From: Agathobaculum massiliense
Lineage (GTDB): Bacteria; Bacillota; Clostridia; Oscillospirales; Butyricicoccaceae
Length of the DNA stretch: 64,000 nucleotides
Reading direction: 5' to 3'
Assembly: GCF_900291975.1 (NCBI RefSeq)
Contig: NZ_OMPN01000001.1
Location: 2,418,001 to 2,482,000, forward strand
The position numbers and the translations under genes are program-made. Shown one piece after another: positions 39,467 through 48,716 of the stretch. Every line of letters starts with the position of its first letter. Within the stretch, counting starts at the first letter, position 1. The notes under the pieces are model-generated. The model saw nothing but the letters and a program-made list of their open reading frames with translations. It had not been told where the DNA came from and did no database searches.

Positions 39467-39793
39467 CACAATACCTCCTTGAATGTTGAATACGCGCAGG
39501 GGAAGTGTGAACTTTTTCACAATTATATTGACAGAAAAATAACGATATGGTTGAGTTATCGTATTTTGCGACTGCGTTTTGTGAAAAATGACAATGCGGA
39601 TTCGACGCTCCCCTTGTGTATAAGTATCATACGACGGTTTTTAGTGTCTGTCGTCTGGTTTTACGGACATGAAATTGCATTTTGTGTCCAAAATAAGCGG
39701 TATAGAGTTGGAATATTGTGAAATGTTTACAAAAAAACGGGTGTGCTTTTTGCACATATCGGATTTTGCGCTCCTGTCCTGAGAAGGCGAGAA
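39467..39793. promoter_or_regulatory. AT-rich control region of the transketolase operon with operator-like repeats
   Basis: No gene is seen in this 327-base stretch. It holds an inverted repeat GGACA (39665-39669) and TGTCC (39685-39689), and a quasi-palindrome TGTGAAATGTTTACA (39717-39731) of the LacI/CcpA general shape but not a good cre match. These are candidate sites for the AraC regulator at 41687 or a global regulator. No clear -35/-10 pair could be fixed. Confidence 0.4.
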
Positions 39794-39827
39794 AAAACGG
39801 CCGGAGGACGAGGCCTCCGGCCGTTTT
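39794..39827 (-). terminator. terminator after the second alcohol dehydrogenase gene
   Basis: AAAACGGCCGGAGG and CCTCCGGCCGTTTT form a 14-bp stem with a 6-base loop and T run on the minus strand, ten bases after the stop. Confidence 0.9.
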
Positions 39828-39836
39828 CAGGAAAAA

Positions 39837-40904
39837 TTACTCGAGGTCGGGATTGCACTTGATAAGGATTTTGGGGTATTTTCCGGTCAGCTGCGCATCA
39901 AACGCGGCCACGCCGTCATCCAGGTCGAACACCGTTTCAGTCAGGCACTTGAGGTTGAGGCGCGGCAGGAGCTGCAGCGCGCGCGGATACGCATAGGGGG
40001 CGACCATTACGCCGGTCACCGTTATCTCCTTGAAGTAGCAGTATTTCGAGATGTTGAAGGGCAGTTCGTACTCGTTCGGATACTGGGCGCCGTAGATCAG
40101 CATGCCGCAGTTGGCGGTGATATCAGGCAGCGAGGTGACCGCGCGCACCGAGCCGGAGCAGTCCAGAACAACGTCATAGCCCAGGCCGCCCGTCAGTTCC
40201 ATCGCGGCCTGCACAACATCCTGGGAAGCGGGGTCGATCAAATGGTCCGCGCCAAGCTCGGAAGCCAGCGCGCGCCGGTCCGCGATCGGCTCGATCATGG
40301 TCAGGTCGGTCGCGCCGTACAGCTTGAAGGTCTGCAGGGCCAGCAGGCCGATCGGGCCGCCGCCACAGACACAGACGCGCATGCCGACCTTCATCTGCGC
40401 CTTGTCCATCATGCGCACGATGATCGACATGGGTTCGAGCAGGCAGCCTTCTTTCAGGCTGACCGAATCAGGCAGCTTGTAGACCTGGTCCTCGTGCCAG
40501 ATCAGTTCGGGCGCGTAGCCGGGGCGGTTGTACTGCTGCGCGTTGACGCAGAACTGCTGCTGTCCGTTCTGGCAATAATAGCACCCGCCGCAGAACCGCA
40601 GGAAATTGCCCGCCACGCGGTCGCCGACCTTCAGGCCCTTGTGGTTGGCCTCCGGCCCTAATTCAACGACGACGCCGGAAATCTCGTGGCCGAGCGGGAT
40701 CGGCTCGGTGGAGCCTTTCGGCTGGCCGAAACAGCCGGCAACACAGTGCGGGTCCGAGCCGCAGATCGCGCAATACGCGACCTTAATCCGGACATCCTGC
40801 GGTCCCATGGCAGGGAATGGGATATCCACCAGGGCTACCTTGCCGCGTGTTTCTGGGTTGGGATCTTTCATGTCGCCAACCAATACGCCGCATAATGTCT
40901 TCAT
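39837..40904 (-). CDS. zinc-dependent medium-chain dehydrogenase (polyol/threonine type)
   Basis: A 355-residue oxidoreductase. Catalytic zinc ligands are in YCAICGSDPHC and LGHEISGVVVELG; the structural zinc cluster is CGGCYYCQNGQQQFC. Rossmann motif: VCGGGPIGLLALQTF. It differs from the dehydrogenase at 35094 throughout and is a separate branch, not a duplicate. The start at 40904 follows AAAGGAGGCAGTTTGTG. It is transcribed alone, ahead of the transketolase unit and in the same direction. Substrate unknown; the neighbourhood points to carbohydrate oxidation. Confidence 0.88.
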   Translation of the reverse strand: MKTLCGVLVGDMKDPNPETRGKVALVDIPFPAMGPQDVRIKVAYCAICGSDPHCVAGCFGQPKGSTEPIPLGHEISGVVVELGPEANHKGLKVGDRVAGNFLRFCGGCYYCQNGQQQFCVNAQQYNRPGYAPELIWHEDQVYKLPDSVSLKEGCLLEPMSIIVRMMDKAQMKVGMRVCVCGGGPIGLLALQTFKLYGATDLTMIEPIADRRALASELGADHLIDPASQDVVQAAMELTGGLGYDVVLDCSGSVRAVTSLPDITANCGMLIYGAQYPNEYELPFNISKYCYFKEITVTGVMVAPYAYPRALQLLPRLNLKCLTETVFDLDDGVAAFDAQLTGKYPKILIKCNPDLE

Positions 40905-41082
40905 CACAAACTGCCTCCTTTGCCTTATGTAAAGTATAGAATTCCGAACGCTGTACACAGCGCTATATTAATCAATACCAAGCATTTCAGTCAAAGTCAA
41001 TTTATATTTCAGACATTTTCGCGGGAAACATGTCCCTTTTGGGGAATAGAAAATTTCGCGTTTTTTTCTATAGCAAACGCCC

Positions 41083-41111
41083 CTGACAAGTGTGGTATCC
41101 CATGTTATAAT
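41083..41111 (+). promoter_or_regulatory. promoter of the small membrane protein gene
   Basis: CTGACA (41083-41088) and TATAAT (41106-41111) are 17 bases apart, 20 bases ahead of the start codon. Confidence 0.65.
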
Positions 41112-41131
41112 GAAAAAAACAGGAGAAACGG

Positions 41132-41590
41132 GTGTGTTATATGACGACGCGATACCGGAAGATGGTGGATGAGCTGGCTGACCAGTTGGAGCCTGGCGAG
41201 CAGGTGGAGGATGTGGCTTTGTTCAATTCCATCCCGACCATGTGCGGCTATTTTGCATTCGCCGCGGTTTCGTTTGCTGCGGGGCGGCTGTTTTCCGGCT
41301 ATCACGCGGCGGTCCTGCTGTCGAGCGTGCTTTCCATGTGGATGATGGCGAGCGCAGCACATACCCTGTATCTGACGCAGAATTCGTGCGTTCTGGTCAC
41401 CGACCGGCGCACGTTCGGCCATGTGGGCGAAAAGCGCTTCAGCCTGCCGCATGCCCAGCTCAAAAAAATGCTGCTCAGCCGCGTGCTGTTCCTGGATGGA
41501 GGGGACGCCCGTTCCAGCGTCCTGCTGCGCCATGTGTCCAACCGGCGTGAGCTGCATGCCGCTATTGCAAAGCACAGCGAAATCCTGTAA
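41132..41590 (+). CDS. small membrane protein, possible bacterial PH-like domain
   Basis: A 152-residue protein of uncertain family. Two hydrophobic segments (MCGYFAFAAVSFAAGRLF and AAVLLSSVLSMWMMASAAHTL) form a hairpin anchor. The soluble C-terminal part reads LTQNSCVLVTDRRTFGHVGEKRFSLPHAQLKKMLLSRVLFLDGG. The VTDRR pattern is seen in bacterial PH-like membrane proteins, hence the tentative call. GTG 41132 is taken as start because AGGAG lies six bases before it; ATG 41141 is the alternative. It precedes the AraC gene by about 100 bases in the same direction, without clear functional link. Confidence 0.7.
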   Translation: MCYMTTRYRKMVDELADQLEPGEQVEDVALFNSIPTMCGYFAFAAVSFAAGRLFSGYHAAVLLSSVLSMWMMASAAHTLYLTQNSCVLVTDRRTFGHVGEKRFSLPHAQLKKMLLSRVLFLDGGDARSSVLLRHVSNRRELHAAIAKHSEIL

Positions 41591-41686
41591 AATAAAATCA
41601 CTATGCAAAAATAACAAATAACCTGTGTTTTTTGCATTATGAGAATGAGGGCTGATAACAGGAGAGAAAAAGGAGGAAAGATCGCT

Positions 41687-42574
41687 TTGCTGGCAGAGTA
41701 CCGCAATCAACAGATATATCATAATCATATTACGACTATTCCTTTCGGCGCTTTTGATTTTGTTCTTTACTATGCGGAGCAGATGAGCCAGATCATACCG
41801 GTATTTGAACATCAGCACGACCTGTATGAGATTTTCTACGGCATAGAAGGGGAAGCCAATGTGGTTTGCGGACAGGACAGCCTGCCATTATATGAAAACA
41901 GCATGGTGCTGCTGGGCAAGAACCATCTGCACCGGCTGCGCTATATGCCGGAAAAGCCCGCGGTGTATTTCACAATGATCTTTGATATTATTCCGAAAAG
42001 CGGCAATTCGTCGATCGACGCGGAGCTTGAGTATCGGGAAATCGCCAAAGCGTTGGATAAAGCGGATACCAATAAATATATTTACCTGCCGCGCGCGGTT
42101 TCGCAGCAGGCGCTTCTTGCGGATATACACAAGCAGATACAGGACAGGAAGATCGGATGGGCCAGCCAGATCGGCATTTTATATTACCTGTTCGTCCTCA
42201 ACCTGTTGCGGCAGACGACTTCGGTGGTTTCGGACGTGAAAACGCCGCTCGGCTATAAGAATATCGCGCTGGAAGCATCGAAGTACATACACTCCAATTA
42301 TGCGGATGAGCTGACGATAGACATGGTAGCCCAGCAGTTAAACGTGACGCCGCGCCACGTCAACCGCCTGTTTCAGGAAATGTTCGGCCGCTCGTTTGCG
42401 CATACGGTCAGCGTGATCCGCATGGAATATGCGAAAAAGTACCTGCGGACGACAAACGATTCGCTGGAGCGAATCGCGATGCATGTCGGCCTGCCATCCG
42501 GCAAGGTGCTGATCCGGCTGTTCCATGAGCAGGAAGGGATGTCGCCGGGGGATTATCGGGCAAAATTCCATTAA
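41687..42574 (+). CDS. AraC-family regulator with cupin sensor domain
   Basis: A 295-residue transcription factor. The N-terminal cupin (FEHQHDLYEIFYGIEGEANVVCGQDSLPLYENSMVLLG) would bind a sugar or similar ligand. The C-terminal two helix-turn-helix motifs read LTIDMVAQQLNVTPRHVNRLFQEMFG and ERIAMHVGLPSGKVLIRLFHEQEGMSPGDYR. The start is taken as TTG 41687 behind AAAAAGGAGG; ATG 41639 would add a tail without similarity. Lying next to the dehydrogenase/transketolase locus, it is the natural candidate for its control. Confidence 0.87.
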   Translation: MLAEYRNQQIYHNHITTIPFGAFDFVLYYAEQMSQIIPVFEHQHDLYEIFYGIEGEANVVCGQDSLPLYENSMVLLGKNHLHRLRYMPEKPAVYFTMIFDIIPKSGNSSIDAELEYREIAKALDKADTNKYIYLPRAVSQQALLADIHKQIQDRKIGWASQIGILYYLFVLNLLRQTTSVVSDVKTPLGYKNIALEASKYIHSNYADELTIDMVAQQLNVTPRHVNRLFQEMFGRSFAHTVSVIRMEYAKKYLRTTNDSLERIAMHVGLPSGKVLIRLFHEQEGMSPGDYRAKFH

Positions 42575-42585
42575 AACAGAAAGCG

Positions 42586-42628
42586 GCCGCCCGCTGTTTC
42601 CTTGTCTTGTGCGGAAACGGCGGGCGGC
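42586..42628. terminator. hairpin between convergent regulator and DUF2000 genes
   Basis: GCCGCCCGCTGTTTCC (42586-42601) and GGAAACGGCGGGCGGC (42613-42628) pair with one interruption and an 11-base loop. The T run is weak. Confidence 0.6.
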
Positions 42629-42646
42629 GTTGTGTCATGGAGGGCT

Positions 42647-43069
42647 TCAGCGCAGTAGCGGCAGGTTGCCGGTCAGCCGGCCGACCAGCTTTTTCGCGCC
42701 GCAGATGCCGATGCCGAAATAGGACAGCTCCTCCTCGGGGGTAGCCGCGGCCTTACGGGTGAACTCGCTGTAGGTTCCGCAGCCTTGTGCGAGGTCGGAG
42801 AAATCCACGGCGGTCAAGCCGGCGAAGCACGGCTCGTACAGTTTCCGGCGAAGCGCGCGTAGCGTCTGCCGGTCTGCCCGCAGGATGGGTACGGGGAGGG
42901 CGGTGATGCCGAGGTGGGCGCGGCCGCTTTTGTCGCGAACATCCGGTCCCACCGCTTGCGGCAGATGCTTGCCCAGCGTGATGCCGAGTATGGCTGCCGT
43001 ATTGGCGATCAGGCCCAGCGGCAGCGTCCCGTCGATCACCAGCACACATTTTTCTGTTTGCGTATCCAT
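42647..43069 (-). CDS. DUF2000 family protein
   Basis: A 140-residue cytoplasmic protein. It starts with KCVLVIDGTLPLGLIANTAAILGITLGKHLPQAVG, the mark of DUF2000, and ends FGIGICGAKKLVGRLTGNLPLLR. The family resembles peptidyl-tRNA hydrolase type 2 folds, but its role is unknown. It follows the AraC gene at 43072 with two bases between, so the two are one operon. Confidence 0.88.
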   Translation of the reverse strand: MDTQTEKCVLVIDGTLPLGLIANTAAILGITLGKHLPQAVGPDVRDKSGRAHLGITALPVPILRADRQTLRALRRKLYEPCFAGLTAVDFSDLAQGCGTYSEFTRKAAATPEEELSYFGIGICGAKKLVGRLTGNLPLLR

Positions 43070-43071
43070 GA

Positions 43072-43911
43072 TTACCGCTCCTTCTGCATATCGTTTCCGG
43101 TAAAGATTTTTTGGTATTGCCCGGGCGTAAGCCCGATGAACTCCTTAAAATAGTGCGTGAAATGGCTCTGGTCGGCGTAGCCGGTCAGACACGCGGCGTC
43201 GGCCGGAGGAACGCCCTGCTCGAGCAGCTCCTTGGCGCGGCTGAGCCGGATATTCTGCAGATACCGGTAGGGAGAAACGCCAACCTGCCGCGCGAACAGG
43301 CGCAGTAGGTAGGATTTGCCGAAATCTGTCATGGAAACCAGGCTGTCGAGCGTGATGCTGTCCGCGTAATGCTGCTCCATATAGGCGCAGAGCATCTGGA
43401 TCTGGCTGTTCTGCGCGGGCGGCGGCTCCACTCCGGCTGGCGGCAGGGTGCAGCCGGACAGAAGCGGTTCGAGGAGATAATAGAACGCCTCCTGCTTTTC
43501 CAGCGCGGGCGCATCGCGCACAAGCGCGTCGTACAGGGCACGGAGGGCGTGCATGAGCTCGCTCTGCGGCAAAAGGTTGCGCGTGAAACGGGGCGGCTGC
43601 TCCCTGCCGGTGATCTCCCTTGCGGCACGGCACATAACGTCGGGTGGGATGTTGACCGCGCGGTAGTCCAGCGGTTCGCCGCTTACAGGGGCGCAGCAGT
43701 GGCAGTCGTGCGGATTGAAAAGCACAAGGTCGCCGGCCGATATATCGTATTCCTGTCCCCCGCACCACAGATGGCGCCCGCCGCTTTCGATGAAGCCGAT
43801 GACATAATACTCGTGGAAGTGGTTGGGGAATTTCTGCACGACGCCCTGCAGGTGATAAGCTTCTATGCCGAGCACCTGGTCGTAGCAGACGGTACGGGAT
43901 TCATCCGGCAT
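43072..43911 (-). CDS. AraC-family regulator
   Basis: A 279-residue transcription factor. The sensor cupin has FPNHFHEYYVIGFIESGGRHLWCGGQEYDISAGDLVLFNPHDCH. The DNA-binding C-terminus reads ITLDSLVSMTDFGKSYLLRLFARQVGVSPYRYLQNIRLSRAKELLEQG, then CLTGYADQSHFTHYFKEFIGLTPGQYQ. This type is often linked to LysE-like or DUF2000 genes. The start at 43911 follows AAAGGAGGCCGCGTC. Its target is probably its own operon with DUF2000; inducer unknown. Confidence 0.9.
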   Translation of the reverse strand: MPDESRTVCYDQVLGIEAYHLQGVVQKFPNHFHEYYVIGFIESGGRHLWCGGQEYDISAGDLVLFNPHDCHCCAPVSGEPLDYRAVNIPPDVMCRAAREITGREQPPRFTRNLLPQSELMHALRALYDALVRDAPALEKQEAFYYLLEPLLSGCTLPPAGVEPPPAQNSQIQMLCAYMEQHYADSITLDSLVSMTDFGKSYLLRLFARQVGVSPYRYLQNIRLSRAKELLEQGVPPADAACLTGYADQSHFTHYFKEFIGLTPGQYQKIFTGNDMQKER

Positions 43912-43995
43912 GACGCGGCCTCCTTTCATAGTCTGCAGACAGTATAGCATACCGCGCGCCAAAATTCTTGCAGTATATTACACTCCGCCAAGCAA

Positions 43996-44023
43996 AGCGC
44001 GCCGCTGCTTGCAGCGGCGCGCT
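43996..44023 (-). terminator. terminator after the VOC gene
   Basis: AGCGCGCCGCTGC and GCAGCGGCGCGCT form a 13-bp stem with a 2-base loop four bases after the stop codon, followed by TTTGCTTGG on the minus strand. Confidence 0.75.
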
Positions 44024-44026
44024 GTA

Positions 44027-44377
44027 TTATTGCAGATAATTGGTGATGCCCAGTCGGTTGCCGAACGGGTCCTCAAATTCAGCGGTCCAGCCGGTCCGCA
44101 TATGGAACGGTTCGGAAAGGAATGCGATGCCGTCCGCGCGCATCCGACGGTACTGTGCCTTGACATCGCTGACTTCAAACCAGGTCACGGGCTTCTGGAC
44201 TGGGAAGCGGCACTTGTCCTTGAGGATAATGGCCGGCTCCTCCTGCCCGACACGGTAGGCGGACATCCCGCTGTCGGAAAAGTCGAATTTCAGATCCAAC
44301 CCGAGCGCGCCGCCGTAAAACCGTTTCGCCGCGTCCAGATCATCGACGGGCAGGAAAAAGTTGTCATAGCCTTTCAC
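44027..44377 (-). CDS. VOC (glyoxalase/bleomycin-resistance) family protein
   Basis: A 116-residue protein with the beta-alpha-beta-beta-beta fold of the vicinal oxygen chelate family. The start DNFFLPVDDLDAAKRFYGGALGLDLKF and the later WFEVSDVKAQYRRMRADGIAFLSEPFHMRTGWTAEFEDPFGNRLGI are typical. VOC proteins are metal enzymes or antibiotic binders; the exact role is unclear. The start overlaps the stop of the next upstream gene by one base. Third gene of the WYL/GyrI-like/VOC unit. Confidence 0.88.
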   Translation of the reverse strand: MKGYDNFFLPVDDLDAAKRFYGGALGLDLKFDFSDSGMSAYRVGQEEPAIILKDKCRFPVQKPVTWFEVSDVKAQYRRMRADGIAFLSEPFHMRTGWTAEFEDPFGNRLGITNYLQ

Positions 44378-45066
44378 TACTCCGTTTCCCCTTTCCAGCG
44401 CGTAAGAGTGGGGAAATATTCCCGCATCTGCTCTCTCGCGCGCTCGCGGTCGGTGTACAGCTCGGGTGCGCAGTTGAGGTTGTGCTTTATCTGCTCTTCC
44501 ATGGTTGCGTCGTAGGTGAACGCGCCGTTCTGGTAGCAGTAGGTGCAGTAGGTGCGGCTTTGCGTGCCATCCGCTTCGGTGCCACGGTCGGCGGGCCTGG
44601 CCATCGGCATGCCGCAGGACTGGCAGATGTCCGCCAGACCGACGTAAATATCGATATCCGCCTGCCCGTCCTCGTAATTGCGGTATTCCTCAAAGTCCAC
44701 GCCGTAGGCGCGCGGCAGGGGCAGGGACCAGATTTCGCCCCATGCCTGCATCGGCATCGCGCGGATATCGCCGTGAAAATGGAATTTAGCGTATTCGCCC
44801 GCCGGTATCTCGATTGGTACGCACCCCGCGAGGCAAGCTTCACTTTCGCAGGCCACGACCGCGTCGTAGCTCTCGTCGTCCCAGCCGTAATTGGTATATA
44901 GACCGTAGCAGGGCGCGCCTTCCCGTCCGGCCATCAGGCCGGCGCGCATGAACTGCTCCCACAGGCCGCTGATCTTCTGCGCGCAGGCGGGATCGGCGTT
45001 CCCTGTGCGGCATTTCAGCCCAACCAGCGTTCGGGCGGGCAGGGATACGGTTTCATATTGCAGCAT
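44377..45066 (-). CDS. GyrI-like effector-binding domain with zinc ribbon
   Basis: A 229-residue two-domain protein. Residues 1-150 resemble the GyrI/Rob effector-binding fold (YETVSLPARTLVGLKCRT, YGLYTNYGWDDESYDAVVACE, YAKFHFHGDI). Residues 155-200 form a putative zinc-ribbon domain with CQSCGMPM and TYCTYCYQNGAFT. A helical tail ends the protein. The pair is known from stand-alone small-molecule-binding proteins. The start at 45066 is taken from AAAGGA eight bases upstream. It sits between the WYL regulator and VOC genes; together they may sense and handle a small toxic compound. Confidence 0.83.
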   Translation of the reverse strand: MLQYETVSLPARTLVGLKCRTGNADPACAQKISGLWEQFMRAGLMAGREGAPCYGLYTNYGWDDESYDAVVACESEACLAGCVPIEIPAGEYAKFHFHGDIRAMPMQAWGEIWSLPLPRAYGVDFEEYRNYEDGQADIDIYVGLADICQSCGMPMARPADRGTEADGTQSRTYCTYCYQNGAFTYDATMEEQIKHNLNCAPELYTDRERAREQMREYFPTLTRWKGETE

Positions 45067-45071
45067 AGCGT

Positions 45072-46034
45072 TCATCCTTTCGGTTTTGATGGCTCCATTG
45101 TAGCATCGGATACCGGACAGGGCGCGTCCGCATTTGGATAAAGCGCGGCGATTTTTTTTGCTTCCGCCGCGATGTGGCGGCGCAGTGCGGGCGGGGACAG
45201 GATTTCGGCATGCGAGCCATAGGACAGCAGATAACCGGCACCCCAGGCACCTACCGGCCATTCGGTCCGCACCAGCAGGGATCCGTCCGGCTGCGGGGAG
45301 ATGCAGGCGCGTTCAAATTCATCATATACGCGGAATGCCACGGCGGGGGAAAAGCGGACGGCGATGCGGGTGGTCGGCACGGATACAGCCTGATTCCCGT
45401 CCAGCGGGGGCGGGTCTCCGTGCGGCGCGAAGCGCTCGTCCAGCAGTGCGATACGCTCCATGCGCGACAGCTTGAAGGTGCGGAAAGAGCGTCGATCCCG
45501 ACACCATGCCTGTAGGTACCACGAAATTCCCTTGAACCGCAGCTTGACCGGTTCCACGGTGCGCCGCGCCGCAGCACCATTTTGCCCGTAATAGTCAAAG
45601 GCCAGCACCCGACGCTCCAGGATAGACGACTTGAGCAGCTCGAACAGCGCGCGCCGCTCGCCGGAGTCGCCCCAATCGGAGAAATCCGCGTCGATCCAGC
45701 TCACGGCCTCGCGCCGGAACAGGGCGGACAGGCGAGTGAGCAGAGCGCCATCCTGCACGGCTCCGGTGGCGCGAAGGGTTTGCAGGGCGTACAGGATTTC
45801 GTCCTGCTCGCGCGCGGACAGCAGGGATTTGGACAGCACGAAGCCGTCCATCAGGCGCACGCCGCCCCGCCGCCCGCGCGCCGCGTAAACCGGCACGCCC
45901 GCCGCGGAGAGCGCGTCAATATCGCGGCGGATGGTGCGCTCAGATACCTCCAACTGGCAGGCAAGATCAGGTATGGTCGCGCCACCGCGCTCCAAAAGGA
46001 TATATAAGATCTCAAACAAGCGTCCGCTTTGCAT
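45072..46034 (-). CDS. WYL-domain transcriptional regulator
   Basis: A 320-residue regulator. The N-terminal helix-turn-helix of the HTH_11 type reads RLFEILYILLERGGATIPDLACQLEVSERTIRRDIDALSAAGVPVYAARGRRGGVRL. The central WYL domain contains RFKGISWYLQAWCRDRRSFRTFKLSRM, and a C-terminal WCX-like extension follows. WYL proteins bind nucleic acids or nucleotides and often act in stress or defence control. The start at 46034 is selected because MQSGRLFEI opens the fold. It ends six bases before the GyrI-like gene and heads that operon, which it probably controls. Confidence 0.92.
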   Translation of the reverse strand: MQSGRLFEILYILLERGGATIPDLACQLEVSERTIRRDIDALSAAGVPVYAARGRRGGVRLMDGFVLSKSLLSAREQDEILYALQTLRATGAVQDGALLTRLSALFRREAVSWIDADFSDWGDSGERRALFELLKSSILERRVLAFDYYGQNGAAARRTVEPVKLRFKGISWYLQAWCRDRRSFRTFKLSRMERIALLDERFAPHGDPPPLDGNQAVSVPTTRIAVRFSPAVAFRVYDEFERACISPQPDGSLLVRTEWPVGAWGAGYLLSYGSHAEILSPPALRRHIAAEAKKIAALYPNADAPCPVSDATMEPSKPKG

Positions 46035-46123
46035 GGCTTCACCCCTCACCAGTAGTATAGCACAAAAAGCGGACAAAGTATGGCCGGTTTTTGGAAAGAA
46101 CACGTGGACAGGCTGGCAAAGAG

Positions 46124-46158
46124 AAAAAAGGCTTCGGAACGATGTTCCGAAGCCTTTT
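46124..46158 (-). terminator. terminator after gdhA
   Basis: AAAAGGCTTCGGAAC and GTTCCGAAGCCTTTT form a 15-bp stem with a 3-base loop and T run on the minus strand, about 30 bases after gdhA. Confidence 0.9.
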
Positions 46159-46187
46159 CTGTTCAGTTGGCAGAAGAAAGAGGAGAT

Positions 46188-47576
<1,389 letters not shown>

Positions 47577-47756
47577 TCAGGGAAAAGTGCGGAATAACTT
47601 ACATACATGCTGTAGTGTGTAATTATTATATAGTATTTTGCGAATGTGTGCAACAATTTAGCGTGTTAAAAATATACATTTTTTACTTGTGGAATGGGGA
47701 TGGAAATTGTCAGATTTACCTGATATAATGAAGCGCGAGGGGGTGCGACTTGCAAA

Positions 47757-48065
47757 ATGAACAGTTTTGACAAAATTTATGCGGTCGTCCGGCGCATCCC
47801 GCGCGGCACGGTCGCGACTTACGGCCAGATTGCGCTGCTGGCGGGCAATCCGCGCTGGGCGCGGGTGGTCGGCTATGCGCTGCACGCGAATCCGGATCCG
47901 GAAGGAATACCATGCTACCGCGTGGTGACCAAAGAGGGCCGTACCTCTCCAGCTTTTGCATTCGGCGGCGCGGATATACAGCGCGCAATGCTGGAGGCGG
48001 ACGGGATAGAGTTTACCGCCGACGGGCGGGTGGATATGGAGCGGTTCCGCTGGGAGGGAGCTTGA
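47757..48065 (+). CDS. MGMT/alkyltransferase-like family protein
   Basis: A 102-residue protein equal to only the C-terminal DNA-binding/active-site domain of O6-alkylguanine alkyltransferase. It contains RIPRGTVATYGQIALLAGNPRWARVVGYALHANP and the active region GIPCYRVVTKEG. Classical enzymes have PCHRV, and alkyltransferase-like (ATL) proteins have PWHRV. Here the cysteine is kept but the histidine is tyrosine, so true transfer activity is doubtful. It may flag damage for nucleotide excision repair, as ATL proteins do. It lies two bases before the HD gene and is co-transcribed with it. Confidence 0.88.
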   Translation: MNSFDKIYAVVRRIPRGTVATYGQIALLAGNPRWARVVGYALHANPDPEGIPCYRVVTKEGRTSPAFAFGGADIQRAMLEADGIEFTADGRVDMERFRWEGA

Positions 48066-48067
48066 CG

Positions 48068-48574
48068 ATGATCGATCTGGAAAAGCTGGCGGCGCTGGCA
48101 GTCGCCTATGATGCGGGGGACGCGCGTCGGGTGCAGCATTTTATGAAAGTATATGCGTTCTGCCGCCTGTTAGGACGAAGCGAGGGCCTGGGGGAGGAAG
48201 AACAGAATATTCTGGAGGCTGCGGCTCTCCTGCATGATATCGGCATTCACGAAGCGGAGCGCAAGCACGGCTCTTCCGGCGGGAAGTGGCAGGAGCTGGA
48301 GGGGCCGGCGGTCGCCGCGCCGCTGCTCGCGCAGGCCGGCGCTTCGGCGGCGCAGGCGGAGAAAATTGCTTGGCTGATCGCGCATCATCACAGTTTCGAC
48401 GCTTCGGAGGATCTTGCCTTCCGCATCCTGCTTGAGGCGGATTTTCTGGTCAACGCATATGAAAGCGCCCTGCCGCCGGAGGCCTGTGGAACGGCGGGGG
48501 AACGGGTGTTCCGTACAGAGACTGGCCGTTCATTTTTACAGAAAATGTATCTAGAAAAGCCGTATAAGCCGTAA
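48068..48574 (+). CDS. HD-domain phosphohydrolase
   Basis: A 168-residue soluble HD-superfamily protein. The metal set appears as RRVQHFMKVYAFCRLLG, ALLHDIGIHEAERKHG and later IAWLIAHHHSFDASEDLAFRILLEADFLVN. The H...HD...H...D pattern fits a phosphohydrolase acting on nucleotides or similar esters. The substrate is unknown. It starts at ATG 48068 after GGGAGGGAGCTTGACG, close behind the alkyltransferase-like gene. A strong terminator follows. Confidence 0.88.
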   Translation: MIDLEKLAALAVAYDAGDARRVQHFMKVYAFCRLLGRSEGLGEEEQNILEAAALLHDIGIHEAERKHGSSGGKWQELEGPAVAAPLLAQAGASAAQAEKIAWLIAHHHSFDASEDLAFRILLEADFLVNAYESALPPEACGTAGERVFRTETGRSFLQKMYLEKPYKP

Positions 48575-48596
48575 AAGTGCATAAATTACAGAGAAG

Positions 48597-48633
48597 AAAG
48601 GGCGTTCCGTTTGGCAGAGGGAACGCCCTTTTT
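48597..48633 (+). terminator. terminator after the HD gene
   Basis: AAAGGGCGTTCC and GGAACGCCCTTTTT form a 12-bp stem with an 11-base loop and T run. Confidence 0.88.
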
Positions 48634-48652
48634 GAACTTTTTGTGAAATCTG

Positions 48653-48712
48653 TTGACAACACAACGAATCGGTGTATACTGTGTTAGTAAGCTAACAGTA
48701 AGGAGGCTAACA
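48653..48712 (+). promoter_or_regulatory. promoter and MarR operator of the ABC exporter operon
   Basis: TTGACA (48653-48658) and TATACT (48675-48680) have a 16-base spacer. Directly after lies TGTTAGTAAGCTAACA (48682-48697), a palindrome with arms TGTTAG and CTAACA. A third CTAACA sits at 48707-48712 beside the ribosome site. Repressor bound at +1 would block both transcription and the start of the MarR gene: self-control typical for MarR operons. Confidence 0.75.
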
Positions 48713-48716
48713 ATTG

